A DNA stretch of 64,000 nucleotides from Mycobacteroides sp. CBMA 271. Its GTDB lineage: Bacteria; Actinomycetota; Actinomycetes; Mycobacteriales; Mycobacteriaceae. The stretch lies in the NCBI RefSeq assembly GCF_009729205.1, contig NZ_VTHB01000007.1:310001-374000 (forward strand). The letters are read 5' to 3'. A model generated the notes under the pieces. The model made no database searches and was not told the DNA's origin. It was given only the letters and a program-made list of their open reading frames with translations. Positions 6,930 through 15,071 of this stretch are shown here, one piece after another. Every line of letters begins with the position of its first letter. The stretch's first letter is position 1. A program made the translations under genes and the position numbers.

Positions 6930-7667
6930 CTAGGTATCGGCCTTCTGGCCGCGATAGGTCGATTCCAGCACCAGATCAGGGATGAATGACTGGTACTCCA
7001 GATGCGTCTTGTAGGTGGTTGTATTCCATTGGCCGCCTTCTTGTTTCCGCATATACGCCAAGTAATCCGGAGCGCCCGGGACCTTCACGTTGTCCGCAAA
7101 CACCACCGACCCCGGATGCAGGAATCCGCCGTCCAGAAGGATTAACAGATCGGGAAGATATCGACTGTGTTCATGATCGACAAACAGAAAGTCAATACAT
7201 CCGGGTGTGAAACCAAATTCTGTGTGCAGCCGATCAATCGTTATTTCGTCGTCGATCGTCCCGACAACCGCGGTGGCCCGCTCCTCGACACCGGCGTGCT
7301 TCCAGACTCGTGTCGCGATACCCGCGTTGAACGGGCTGATTTCAATCGAATGTAGCCGGGCGCCTTCGGGCATCGCACGCGTTATCCGCAAGCCGCTGTA
7401 TCCACAGAACGCGCCCAACTCTACGATCTGCTTGGGCTGCACCCGCCGGATCGCATCCTCAAGCAGTGCACCCTTTTCATCACCTACGTTCATCAGAAAC
7501 GATTTCCGCTTGCCAAAATCGTCGATCAGGTTGATCACGGAATCGATATCGCCCGGACGGGTCTGGGCAACAATCTGGTCAACCAGCGCCTGCTTGTTCT
7601 TCTCGTCAGTCTCTCCTCTCCGGGCGGCGGCTCTGACGACGGACCAGTAATAGGAAATTCGACTCAT
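6930..7667 (-). CDS. Catechol O-methyltransferase-like SAM methyltransferase
   Basis: A 245-residue protein strikingly similar to animal COMT, which transfers a methyl group from SAM to a catechol hydroxyl. The SAM-binding block is VELGAFCGYSGLR (82-94), the Glu binding the SAM ribose is in SIEISP, metal ligands are D164 (VDHEHSRY) and D192-N193 (ADN), and the substrate-orienting Glu is kept in LEY. The catalytic lysine of COMT (DHWK) is replaced by His167. Its ATG overlaps the stop of the upstream flavin monooxygenase (ATGA at 7664-7667), so hydroxylation and O-methylation are translationally coupled. Confidence 0.85.
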   Translation of the reverse strand: MSRISYYWSVVRAAARRGETDEKNKQALVDQIVAQTRPGDIDSVINLIDDFGKRKSFLMNVGDEKGALLEDAIRRVQPKQIVELGAFCGYSGLRITRAMPEGARLHSIEISPFNAGIATRVWKHAGVEERATAVVGTIDDEITIDRLHTEFGFTPGCIDFLFVDHEHSRYLPDLLILLDGGFLHPGSVVFADNVKVPGAPDYLAYMRKQEGGQWNTTTYKTHLEYQSFIPDLVLESTYRGQKADT

Positions 7668-9154
7668 TGCACTCTACTCACTTCGGTAGCTGAAATCATG
7701 AAATAGTCGCACTCGTTAAATGTCGACATTTGGCGGCGGTAAGCCGAGACACTGCCCGGAAACATCATGCCGTTGTAACCGTTTCGGCTCAAATACCAGC
7801 TGTGACATCCGGAACTGAATGTGGTCTTCTTAAGCTTGATCTGCAATGCCCGGTTATGCGCACTCTGAGCTTCGGGCTTGATATCCAGAATCCGCAGATT
7901 TCGGTCGAACATCTCGCGGATACACCGTACCGCGTAGCGTACCTGTTCCTCAATGAACAGCAGTTCGGAACTGTGCCCAAAGGCATTCGGTCCCATCGTC
8001 CAGAAAAGATTCGGATAGCCCGCCACATTCACACTTTTGTAGCCGACCATGCCATGCGACCATTCATCACCCAACGCGCGGCCGTCGGGCCCCGTTACGA
8101 TGAAGCTAGAACCTCGCTCGCCAACCGAGTATCCGGTCGCGAACACAATGCAGTCGACCGGGTGCAATGAACCGTCCGCGGTGCGGACTCCGTTCTCCGT
8201 GATCTCGACAACCGCGTGCGGGACCAACCTGCTGTTGTCTCGTTGCAGCGCAGGGTAGAACTCGCTGGTGATCAGGGGCCGTTTACATCCAATGCGATAC
8301 TGCGGGCTCAGCTGTCGGCGTAATTCCGGATCCTGGACCTGTGATCGCAGATGCAGTTTCGAGACGGTCTCGATCACACGGGTGAGTGGCGTGACCCACA
8401 CCAACCCAAGAGTCAAGAATTCGTATAGACCAAACAGTGCTGTCCGAACCCCGCGCTGGACCACAGGAAATCGACGGAAGGTCCTCTTGACGGCGCCGGG
8501 CACCCGGAACTGCGTTCGGGGTATCACCCACGCCGCTGTTCGCTGGAACACCGTCACATAGCCGGATACCTTTACCAGTTCAGGCACGATCTGAACCGCA
8601 CTCGCCCCGGTACCGATCACCGCCACGTGCTTATCGGTGAAGTCGTAATCGTGTACCCAGTGCGCACTGAGAATCTTCTGTCCGGCGAATTCGTGGATAC
8701 CCGGGATATCGGGGACCTCGGCGTCCGAGAGAAGTCCGTCGGCCGCAACCACCGCCCGAGCAGTCAAGCACCGTCCATTCGACGATTCGATCCGCCAAGT
8801 GCCATCGGTCGCGCTGAACTCGATCTGAACGACATTGACATCGAACCTGATGTGGGGACCAAGCCCGAAGCGGCGCACGATTTCTTCGATGTAGGAGAGG
8901 ATTTCGGGCGCCGGTGAGTTGACGGTGCTCCAGTCCGGGTTCGGTGCGAAGGACAAGGAGTAGAGCCACGACGGCACGTCCACCTCGGCCCCCGGATATG
9001 TGGTGTCGCGCCACGTGCCGCCGACCCGATCTGACCGTTCCAATACGACGAAGTCGGTGATGCCGGCCTCGAGAAGCTTCACCGCCGTGGCAACCCCAGA
9101 TAAGCCAGCGCCGATTACCGCGACGGCAACAGAGTCCTGATCATCACTTGCCAT
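7664..9154 (-). CDS. Flavin-containing / Baeyer-Villiger-type monooxygenase with degenerate fingerprint
   Basis: A 496-residue two-dinucleotide-domain flavoprotein. The FAD motif GAGLSG is at 15-20 with the ERSDRVGGTWRD block after it, the NADPH motif GTGASA at 181-186, and ATGY near 340. Where BVMOs carry FxGxxxHxxxW(P/D), this protein reads FAGQKILSAHWV (156-167): the signature His is Leu162 and the Pro is Val167. It may therefore be an aromatic or N-hydroxylase rather than an ester-forming BVMO. The start is ATG 9154 behind GGAAGGAG. It sits between the ACP and COMT-like genes. Confidence 0.85.
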   Translation of the reverse strand: MASDDQDSVAVAVIGAGLSGVATAVKLLEAGITDFVVLERSDRVGGTWRDTTYPGAEVDVPSWLYSLSFAPNPDWSTVNSPAPEILSYIEEIVRRFGLGPHIRFDVNVVQIEFSATDGTWRIESSNGRCLTARAVVAADGLLSDAEVPDIPGIHEFAGQKILSAHWVHDYDFTDKHVAVIGTGASAVQIVPELVKVSGYVTVFQRTAAWVIPRTQFRVPGAVKRTFRRFPVVQRGVRTALFGLYEFLTLGLVWVTPLTRVIETVSKLHLRSQVQDPELRRQLSPQYRIGCKRPLITSEFYPALQRDNSRLVPHAVVEITENGVRTADGSLHPVDCIVFATGYSVGERGSSFIVTGPDGRALGDEWSHGMVGYKSVNVAGYPNLFWTMGPNAFGHSSELLFIEEQVRYAVRCIREMFDRNLRILDIKPEAQSAHNRALQIKLKKTTFSSGCHSWYLSRNGYNGMMFPGSVSAYRRQMSTFNECDYFMISATEVSRVQ

Positions 9155-9213
9155 CCCGAGGTACTCCTTCCGGCTGAATAGTTGTCACCGTGGTGATTCG
9201 CGAGACCTTTTGC

Positions 9214-9489
9214 TTAGCTGAGGCACTCGTCATTCGACGACGAAGCTATTCGTTCCAGAACCAATCCGACGACGTCGCCGACCGTTCTCATGCCGATCGC
9301 TTCCGTTTCAGTAATCGGCCGTAACTCAAACTCCATCTCCAGTACCACGCAGAGTTCAACAGCTCTCACCGAGTCATAGCCGAGATCATCTATGATCCTG
9401 TCGGTGGTAGCGATCTCGTCCCGTCTCAGTGGTGCCAAGCCCCTGATTATCTCGTGCACACCGTGGACCGTTCCGTTACCTGAATTCAT
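9214..9489 (-). CDS. Free-standing acyl carrier protein
   Basis: A 91-residue ACP. The phosphopantetheine serine is S40 in LGYDSVRAVEL, with the usual acidic helix II after it and the VGDVVGLVLERI helix at the end. It would be activated by a PPTase such as PptT, encoded at 59.5-60.1 kb. Placed between a type III PKS and a flavin monooxygenase and downstream of a FAAL, it is the natural acceptor for an acyl chain adenylated by that ligase. Confidence 0.88.
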   Translation of the reverse strand: MNSGNGTVHGVHEIIRGLAPLRRDEIATTDRIIDDLGYDSVRAVELCVVLEMEFELRPITETEAIGMRTVGDVVGLVLERIASSSNDECLS

Positions 9490-9534
9490 TTCCCACTCTT
9501 CTCCACTTGCATACTGAAGTCGCCTTTGACCGGA

Positions 9535-10599
9535 CTACTCCTGGGCCAATCGGAAGAGCATTGATTCCGCGGCCAGGCCCGGGCCGAAACCCAGAGCACA
9601 ACCTGTGGCGCCAGCCAGCTCGCCATCACAATTCCTGCTCATGATTTCTTCGAGGACAAAAAGGATCGTGGCCGATGCCATATTTCCGTAGTTATTCAGC
9701 ACATGCCGGGAAATCGCCAGCTCGTCGCCTCCGAGTCCGAGAGCCTGCGCCACCGAATCCAGAATCGAACGGCCTCCTGGATGGATAGCCCACAGATCCA
9801 TCTCGGCCTTTTCGGCACCGTTAAGGATGAGCTTGACAGTGGCATCGTCGCTCAGTGCCTTCTGCAGGGTGCCAGGCACCTGGCCTGACAAATACATCTG
9901 CACGCTGATCTCACCAATACCCAGGGTCATTAGATTCCTGGTTTCGGGAATCATCACTGCCTTGAACGAATCGATGGCCAATCCAGTCTCTTCCGCGGTG
10001 ATCAGCGCCGCCGCGCAGCCGTCGCTGAAGATCAGATAGGACAGCATCGTGTCGATCGGCTTGGCACCCTGCAGATGCAGCGAGCACAGCTCCAGCGCAA
10101 CCAGCAGAACCTTGGCGTCCGGCTCGGACCGCACAATATGATGGGCGACTTTAAGCCCGTTTACACCGGCGTAGCAACCCATAAAAGCGACCTGGGTACG
10201 TTCCACCGAAGTGTTCAATCCACATTCATGAATGATGTCGTAGTCCAATCCCGGGGTATAGAAACCCGTGCAGGTTACGACGACAATATGAGTGATCTGC
10301 GCCGCCTGATCGCCAAGATCCAGTTTATTGACGGTATCGATCGCCAACCGTGGCGCGACCTTCTCGAACTCCTTCATCCGCGGCTCGATACCTACAGAAT
10401 TCGGGTCCCCTCCGTAGAATTCGTCCATGTCACGCATCTGCGCCCATCTGTGGGCAATATGCGAGCGTTCGACCATGCGACGGAAGATGAGCTTGTCTTT
10501 CTCCTTGTCGAATCCGCCAACAGCGAATTCGACAAACTTCTCATGCACATCATGTTCGGGTACGGCGGTCGCGATCTTGTTGACATATGCTGTAGTCAT
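9535..10599 (-). CDS. Type III polyketide synthase (chalcone synthase-like)
   Basis: A 354-residue homodimeric ketosynthase that extends an acyl starter with malonyl-CoA without a built-in carrier domain. The catalytic triad is complete: Cys142 (VAFMGCYAG), His273 (WAIHPGGRS) and Asn306 (YGNMASA), and a CHS-like GFGPGL loop is near the C-terminus. Bacterial relatives make alkylresorcinols, pyrones and dihydroxyphenyl units. Gene order FAAL-PKS-ACP-monooxygenase-methyltransferase suggests a phenolic lipid whose ring is later hydroxylated and methylated. The starter cannot be read from sequence. Confidence 0.92.
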   Translation of the reverse strand: MTTAYVNKIATAVPEHDVHEKFVEFAVGGFDKEKDKLIFRRMVERSHIAHRWAQMRDMDEFYGGDPNSVGIEPRMKEFEKVAPRLAIDTVNKLDLGDQAAQITHIVVVTCTGFYTPGLDYDIIHECGLNTSVERTQVAFMGCYAGVNGLKVAHHIVRSEPDAKVLLVALELCSLHLQGAKPIDTMLSYLIFSDGCAAALITAEETGLAIDSFKAVMIPETRNLMTLGIGEISVQMYLSGQVPGTLQKALSDDATVKLILNGAEKAEMDLWAIHPGGRSILDSVAQALGLGGDELAISRHVLNNYGNMASATILFVLEEIMSRNCDGELAGATGCALGFGPGLAAESMLFRLAQE

Positions 10600-10672
10600 T
10601 GAAAACTCCCGGGTTCAGAGATTCTGGATTCGTAAACACGTCGGGCAACGCCGCCCAGGCGCACAAGGATGG

Positions 10673-12424
10673 TTAAATCGCGGCATTATCGGTGAATGCG
10701 CCGCCCCATGGTGCCGGCTCATCACTAATTGCTTCCCAGTTGGTAGAGACCAGTGCGACAGGTAGTCCTCCGTCGAGTAATCGTTGCCACAGAACCCGGC
10801 GGCGGGGCTTACCACTGGACGTGCGTTCGATGACCCCCCGCTCACCGCGGAAGACGGCGTAGCCGACCGTGTCGGAAATTACCGAGATCACAACCGATCG
10901 CACCGAATCGAGCCAGCAATCGTTCCAGCCCAATTCATCGCTCTCGATGATGACGGTGACCACGTCGACGTCGATGGCGGTGCCCAGCAGGACGGTGTAG
11001 CGGCCTGGATTAAGGCCGGTGGCCTCGCTGATCCTCGTGTCCAGGTCCTCGGCGAACAGCTTGACGCCCCGAATTTTGATGCTGTCGCCTGTCCGCCCGA
11101 TGACGAACAACTCGCCACCCAACAGAAATCCAGTGTCGCCGGTGCACAGGCCATCCTCGGAGAAGCTTGTTGAGGAGTGTGGGCTCGTCGTGCGGTACCC
11201 GTCGGTGATGGTGTTCCCCCGCACACGCACCTGGCCGTGATAACCCTCCGGAAGCACTGCCCCGTTCTCATCGATGATGTCAACATCGGTCTTGCAGAGA
11301 GGAGTGCCGCACCCGGCGACCCAGGTGCCGCCGCGGCGACCCGGGTCACCCAAGGTGGATCTCTGTGTCACCACCACAGGCTCACCGTCGGGCAACGCGC
11401 TCTTCTCAAGTTGGACCAGCGGTACCGCTGTGTCGGGTCGGGTCCCGGTGACGGTCAATACCGACTCCGCCAGCCCGTAGGCGGCGGCAAAGCGATCGAC
11501 AGTGAAGCCGCACGGGCGCGTCAGTTCGAGGAACTTCTCAACACCAACGGGGTCCATCCGCTCCGCAGCGATGATTGCGGTCTTCCACCGAGAGAAGTCC
11601 AGATATTCGATGTCCTCCGGTTGCAATCGCCGCGCAGCGTAGGCGTAGCCAAAGCTTGGTGCGGCCGTGCACATTATCCCTTCATCACGACTCAGGCATT
11701 CCAGCCAGCGCAACGGAGAGCGAAGGAACTGTCCCGGAGTTAAAAGGCGAACATCCGCACCCACAGTGACCGGTGTCAGCAGCATTCCGATCAAACCCAT
11801 GTCGTGGTAGAACGGTAGCCAGCTGACGGCGACATGATCTGCGCTCGCATCGATCCAGTCGATATTTGACGCAAGATTTGCATCAAGATTTCCGGACGTC
11901 ACTTGAACACCCTTTGGCGTACCGCTAGAACCCGAAGTGAACTGCAGTAGTACATGCTCGGCGAGGTCCCTACGAGCCAGAGACTCCCTATCGGCATAGG
12001 AATCTCGACTGAAGCGGATAACCGTCGTCGTAGGCACTGACTTACCAGCCGCTTTGTGCACGATATCGAACAGATCAACTCCAACAAGAATCAGCGAAGG
12101 CGTCGCGGATCGGAAAATCTGCTCGAGGTAATCAAGATACACATCTAATGAACGGAAGGTAAGCGGAGTCGCTACCGGCGAGGGAGTCCCTCCTGCAATT
12201 ATGGTGCCGTAGAAGGCGGCCACGAAATCCCGTGGATTCGACGGCAAGATCGACACGATATCCCCAGGTAAGAGGCCATGGTCGACTAGAAGTGACGCCA
12301 CCTGAGAGGCACAGCAGGCAAGTTCATCATACGACGCGAATTCCCAGTCATCAGCGCCCTGACCTGACGCAAAATAGATCCCCTTGACAGAGGACGGATT
12401 ATCCAGCCAATTCAGTGCTTTCAC
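10673..12424 (-). CDS. Fatty-acyl-AMP ligase (FadD/FAAL family)
   Basis: A 583-residue adenylate-forming enzyme that activates a carboxylic acid as acyl-AMP and passes it to a carrier protein. Visible motifs are the P-loop FTSGSSGTPKGV (about 162-173), SWLPFYHDMGLIG, AAYGLAESVLT and TGDTGFLLGGELFVIGR. The length and the SWLPFYHDMGL block fit FAALs better than CoA ligases. A GTG at 12424 is chosen as start because AAGGATG precedes it and the reading gives the usual N-terminus; the frame is open further upstream to 12538. It is the first gene of the minus-strand operon. Confidence 0.88.
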   Translation of the reverse strand: MKALNWLDNPSSVKGIYFASGQGADDWEFASYDELACCASQVASLLVDHGLLPGDIVSILPSNPRDFVAAFYGTIIAGGTPSPVATPLTFRSLDVYLDYLEQIFRSATPSLILVGVDLFDIVHKAAGKSVPTTTVIRFSRDSYADRESLARRDLAEHVLLQFTSGSSGTPKGVQVTSGNLDANLASNIDWIDASADHVAVSWLPFYHDMGLIGMLLTPVTVGADVRLLTPGQFLRSPLRWLECLSRDEGIMCTAAPSFGYAYAARRLQPEDIEYLDFSRWKTAIIAAERMDPVGVEKFLELTRPCGFTVDRFAAAYGLAESVLTVTGTRPDTAVPLVQLEKSALPDGEPVVVTQRSTLGDPGRRGGTWVAGCGTPLCKTDVDIIDENGAVLPEGYHGQVRVRGNTITDGYRTTSPHSSTSFSEDGLCTGDTGFLLGGELFVIGRTGDSIKIRGVKLFAEDLDTRISEATGLNPGRYTVLLGTAIDVDVVTVIIESDELGWNDCWLDSVRSVVISVISDTVGYAVFRGERGVIERTSSGKPRRRVLWQRLLDGGLPVALVSTNWEAISDEPAPWGGAFTDNAAI

Positions 12425-12934
12425 GTCATCATCCTTACCATTTGCGACTACGCAAATATGCATCCAATCATTAGTAACAGAAATAGAGGCGTATCGAAGA
12501 CCTATAATTAGGTGCGCTAATCGTATCGCGCAAATCAAGATCGATGCAATGTGGCGCCGATCACTTGGAGCGTAAGTGAAGTTGATAATTTCAAGAGTTC
12601 AGTTGCATCCGTAAACGCAATGTAAAGCACTCATTGCTAAGTTAAGAACGGAATATCACGAAGACTTTTGAGCTGGGATTATTTTGCACCACGGACGTAT
12701 CTAATACATACTTGCAATACTTGCCCACAGCGTATTCACAGCCACGCAATGCAATAAACCAAGATCCAATTGGACGCCAGCCATAATAAATTGCCCATTA
12801 ACCTGATTATCGGTTTGCAGCAATCGGAGTTTCTGTTTAACAGCAGGGAGTCACATTAGCGCCGGTTCGCGGACAGATGGCAGACCTATGCACTCCGCGC
12901 CGCGTTTGAGGAAATACGAATCGCTAGCTAGACG
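12425..12934. other. AT-rich divergent control region between FAAL and LLM genes
   Basis: About 510 bases with no convincing gene. Base composition is visibly lower in GC than the flanks, with many A/T runs around 12590-12830. It separates the minus-strand PKS operon from the plus-strand oxidoreductase and must hold promoters for both. Apart from the promoter candidate listed separately I see no clear operator. Confidence 0.6.
12520..12549 (-). promoter_or_regulatory. Candidate SigA-type promoter of the FAAL-PKS operon
   Basis: Minus strand TTGCAT (12544-12549), 18-base spacer, TACGAT (12520-12525). The transcript would start roughly 90 bases before the proposed GTG at 12424. This is a consensus match by eye only. 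Confidence 0.3.
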
Positions 12935-13783
12935 TTGGCAGCTGCCATGGGGATACCTGCGGTTGGTCGGTACGGCGTATACGGGGTGTACGACTACTTC
13001 AGCCACGCCAACCGAGCGCGTGAGGTGGAGCGGCTCGGCTATGGGGCCATCTGGATTGGCGGGTCTCCCCCCGCCGATCTCGGCTGGATCGAGAACGCCC
13101 TCTCCCAGACCGAACGGATAGTCGTTGGCGCCGCTGTCGTGAACATCTGGGAGTCTCCCGCCGCCGTCGTTGCGAGATCGTTCCACCGCCTCGAAGGGCA
13201 GTTCCCGGGCCGGCTGATGCTCGGGCTCGGCGCGGGCAATCCCGAACACAACGCCCGCTATCAGACGCCGCGCCAGGCACTTGAGTCCTACCTCGATGAG
13301 CTCGAAGCCGCTGGAGTGCCATTGGTCCGACTCTTTCTAGCAGCGCGACGCGAGCGCATGCTGCGCCTCTCTGCCACCCGTACGGCCGGAGCTCACCAGT
13401 ACTTGTGCACCCCTGAGCAAACGTCGCAAGCTCGTGGCATTCTTGGCTCAGCATCCATGCTGGTGGCCGAACAGAAAGTAGTACTAACCGAAGAACTAGC
13501 CGTGGCACACGCACTCGGCAGAGATAGGCTTGCCTTCTACCTAGAGCTCAGCAACTACGTCAGCTCGTTTCGCGAACTCGGGTTCCCGAATCTTGAGATA
13601 GGCAGTCCCGCCCCGGATGAACTCGTCGAGGCACTGGTCTATCACGGCACAGCCGCTCAACTGGCCGCTCAACTGAGCACACATCTGACGGCCGGAGCGA
13701 ACCACGTGGCCATCCAGGTCACCCCCGTGGATCGCAACCCGATCCCCGTGCTGGCCGAACTTGCGCAATCGCTGGACCTTTGA
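12935..13783 (+). CDS. F420-type luciferase-like (LLM) oxidoreductase
   Basis: A 282-residue TIM-barrel flavin/F420 enzyme of the mycobacterial LLM class. It shows the N-terminal strand GRYGVYGVYDYF, GYGAIWIGGSP, the FPGRLMLGLGAGNPEHN cofactor-binding region (about 87-103) and TAGAHQYLCTPE. Such enzymes use F420 or FMN to reduce or oxidise small molecules. A TTG at 12935 or an ATG at 12947 could start it. It lies alone on the plus strand between the PKS operon and the papABC operon and converges with papB. Its place within the block suggests a pathway redox step. Confidence 0.8.
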   Translation: MAAAMGIPAVGRYGVYGVYDYFSHANRAREVERLGYGAIWIGGSPPADLGWIENALSQTERIVVGAAVVNIWESPAAVVARSFHRLEGQFPGRLMLGLGAGNPEHNARYQTPRQALESYLDELEAAGVPLVRLFLAARRERMLRLSATRTAGAHQYLCTPEQTSQARGILGSASMLVAEQKVVLTEELAVAHALGRDRLAFYLELSNYVSSFRELGFPNLEIGSPAPDELVEALVYHGTAAQLAAQLSTHLTAGANHVAIQVTPVDRNPIPVLAELAQSLDL

Positions 13784-13833
13784 TTAGTCGTGGTACCGGA
13801 GCGACACAGAACAGACTCCGCACCGACGATGGT

Positions 13834-14157
13834 TCAGTCAGCCGGTAACCCCATGACGACGGACTCCACCCGGCATGTTTCACCGATGATCAGGTCGTAG
13901 AGGCTGTCGAGAAAACTCTGATCGATGCCGTGCTGCACTCCGAAGCGGGCCGCGCGCTCCTTGACGAAGGTGATCCGCTGCGGCTGCATCATCGCGACAC
14001 CGGTGTCGGTCTTGCACTCGGCGATCCGCACACAACATTCGATGCGCCGTCGAAGTGCATCCAGGAATTGCACATCGATGGCGTCGAGCTCATCGCGGAG
14101 CACTTGGAGCGCAATAGGTGCGTCGCCGCCGCTGTGCGGGGTCTGCGGTGCCGTCAT
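13834..14157 (-). CDS. papB: AroQ-type chorismate mutase, probable 4-amino-4-deoxychorismate mutase (PapB-like)
   Basis: A 107-residue all-helical AroQ mutase with the pattern LRDELDAIDVQFLDALRRRI (helix 1), ECKTDTG (active-site Lys) and QPQRITFVKERA (helix 2). Alone it would convert chorismate to prephenate. Its ATG overlaps the papC stop (ATGA, 14154-14157), and papC in turn overlaps a fused aminodeoxychorismate synthase. In the pristinamycin and chloramphenicol pathways this trio converts chorismate to p-aminophenylpyruvate, and that role is inferred here. It is convergent with the LLM gene. Confidence 0.82.
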   Translation of the reverse strand: MTAPQTPHSGGDAPIALQVLRDELDAIDVQFLDALRRRIECCVRIAECKTDTGVAMMQPQRITFVKERAARFGVQHGIDQSFLDSLYDLIIGETCRVESVVMGLPAD

Positions 14158-15071
14158 TGCCGTCCTTCCTGAGGTGGCGGCCACGCGGTCGGCAGAGCCT
14201 CGAGCATGGTCTGAGCTTGATTGCGAAGTTCCGACGCGGCCGGCCCCAGAAGGTTGTTGATCTGAGAGAACAGCTCGCCGAAACTCGACTCCCCCTGCAC
14301 CAGAGCCTCATCGAGCCGGCGCAAGCCGGCCGACAATGCCTCGCGTGTCTCCAGCGCATGCGGATTCGCGTTCTGGATATCCCAATAGACCTCGGAGGTG
14401 CCACCGGCGATACGTGCCAACAACGCAAGGAGGACCGAAAAGGGCGGCGGCGCTACGCGCGTCAGTTGCTCGACGTCCACATCAAGCCGCACCAGCGCCA
14501 CGCCAAACCCGAGGATGGCCGCGTGCGTCAGGGCCTGCACGCTCGCGGTGATCGCATCATGCTCGTCCGCCCCCATGAGAACGATGAGGAAGCCTTCGTC
14601 CTCGATGATCGTCACCAGCTCACGCGCCTTCGGCCCGTCACGCAGCACCACCGCAGCGATCGGACGCCGCTGCGCCCCGAGGGACGGCGCGAACATCGGG
14701 TTCAGGCTCACTACCTCGACGCCGGCGGCGGCCGATGCCCAGGCTGTAGTCACCGGGCCTTTCACCGACAGCGTGTCGGCCAGTAACGCACCCGGTTTCA
14801 CCGACGATGCGAGCTTCGGAATGGCCTCGCAAGCAACGTTCTCCGGCACCGCGAGGAGCACCAGATCCGCGTCCGCGAGGGCAGCACCCAGCTGCGGCCC
14901 GCCGTGCAGGATGTCGCCCTCGATGACACGGGAGCGCTGCACTGCGCCGGTCGCCGTGCCCGGCAGGTCCACCACTGTCGTCGCCATACCGCGGGCCGCG
15001 AACAGGTTGGCGAACATGGTCCCGACTGCGCCGGCGCCGCCGATCACCACCACGTTCTCAATGGAGCTCAT
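14154..15071 (-). CDS. papC: Prephenate dehydrogenase-like protein, probable 4-amino-4-deoxyprephenate dehydrogenase (PapC-like)
   Basis: A 305-residue TyrA-fold enzyme: Rossmann motif GGAGAVG (about 11-17), LAVPENV, LADTLSVKGP, then an all-helical C-terminal dimer domain. TyrA enzymes have a His in the HPM(F/A)G motif that contacts the C4 hydroxyl of prephenate; here the position is Asn124 (LNPMFAPS). Together with the neighbouring aminodeoxychorismate synthase this suggests an active site tuned to the 4-amino substrate. The product would be p-aminophenylpyruvate. The start ATG 15071 overlaps the papA stop (ATGA). Confidence 0.85.
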   Translation of the reverse strand: MSSIENVVVIGGAGAVGTMFANLFAARGMATTVVDLPGTATGAVQRSRVIEGDILHGGPQLGAALADADLVLLAVPENVACEAIPKLASSVKPGALLADTLSVKGPVTTAWASAAAGVEVVSLNPMFAPSLGAQRRPIAAVVLRDGPKARELVTIIEDEGFLIVLMGADEHDAITASVQALTHAAILGFGVALVRLDVDVEQLTRVAPPPFSVLLALLARIAGGTSEVYWDIQNANPHALETREALSAGLRRLDEALVQGESSFGELFSQINNLLGPAASELRNQAQTMLEALPTAWPPPQEGRQ

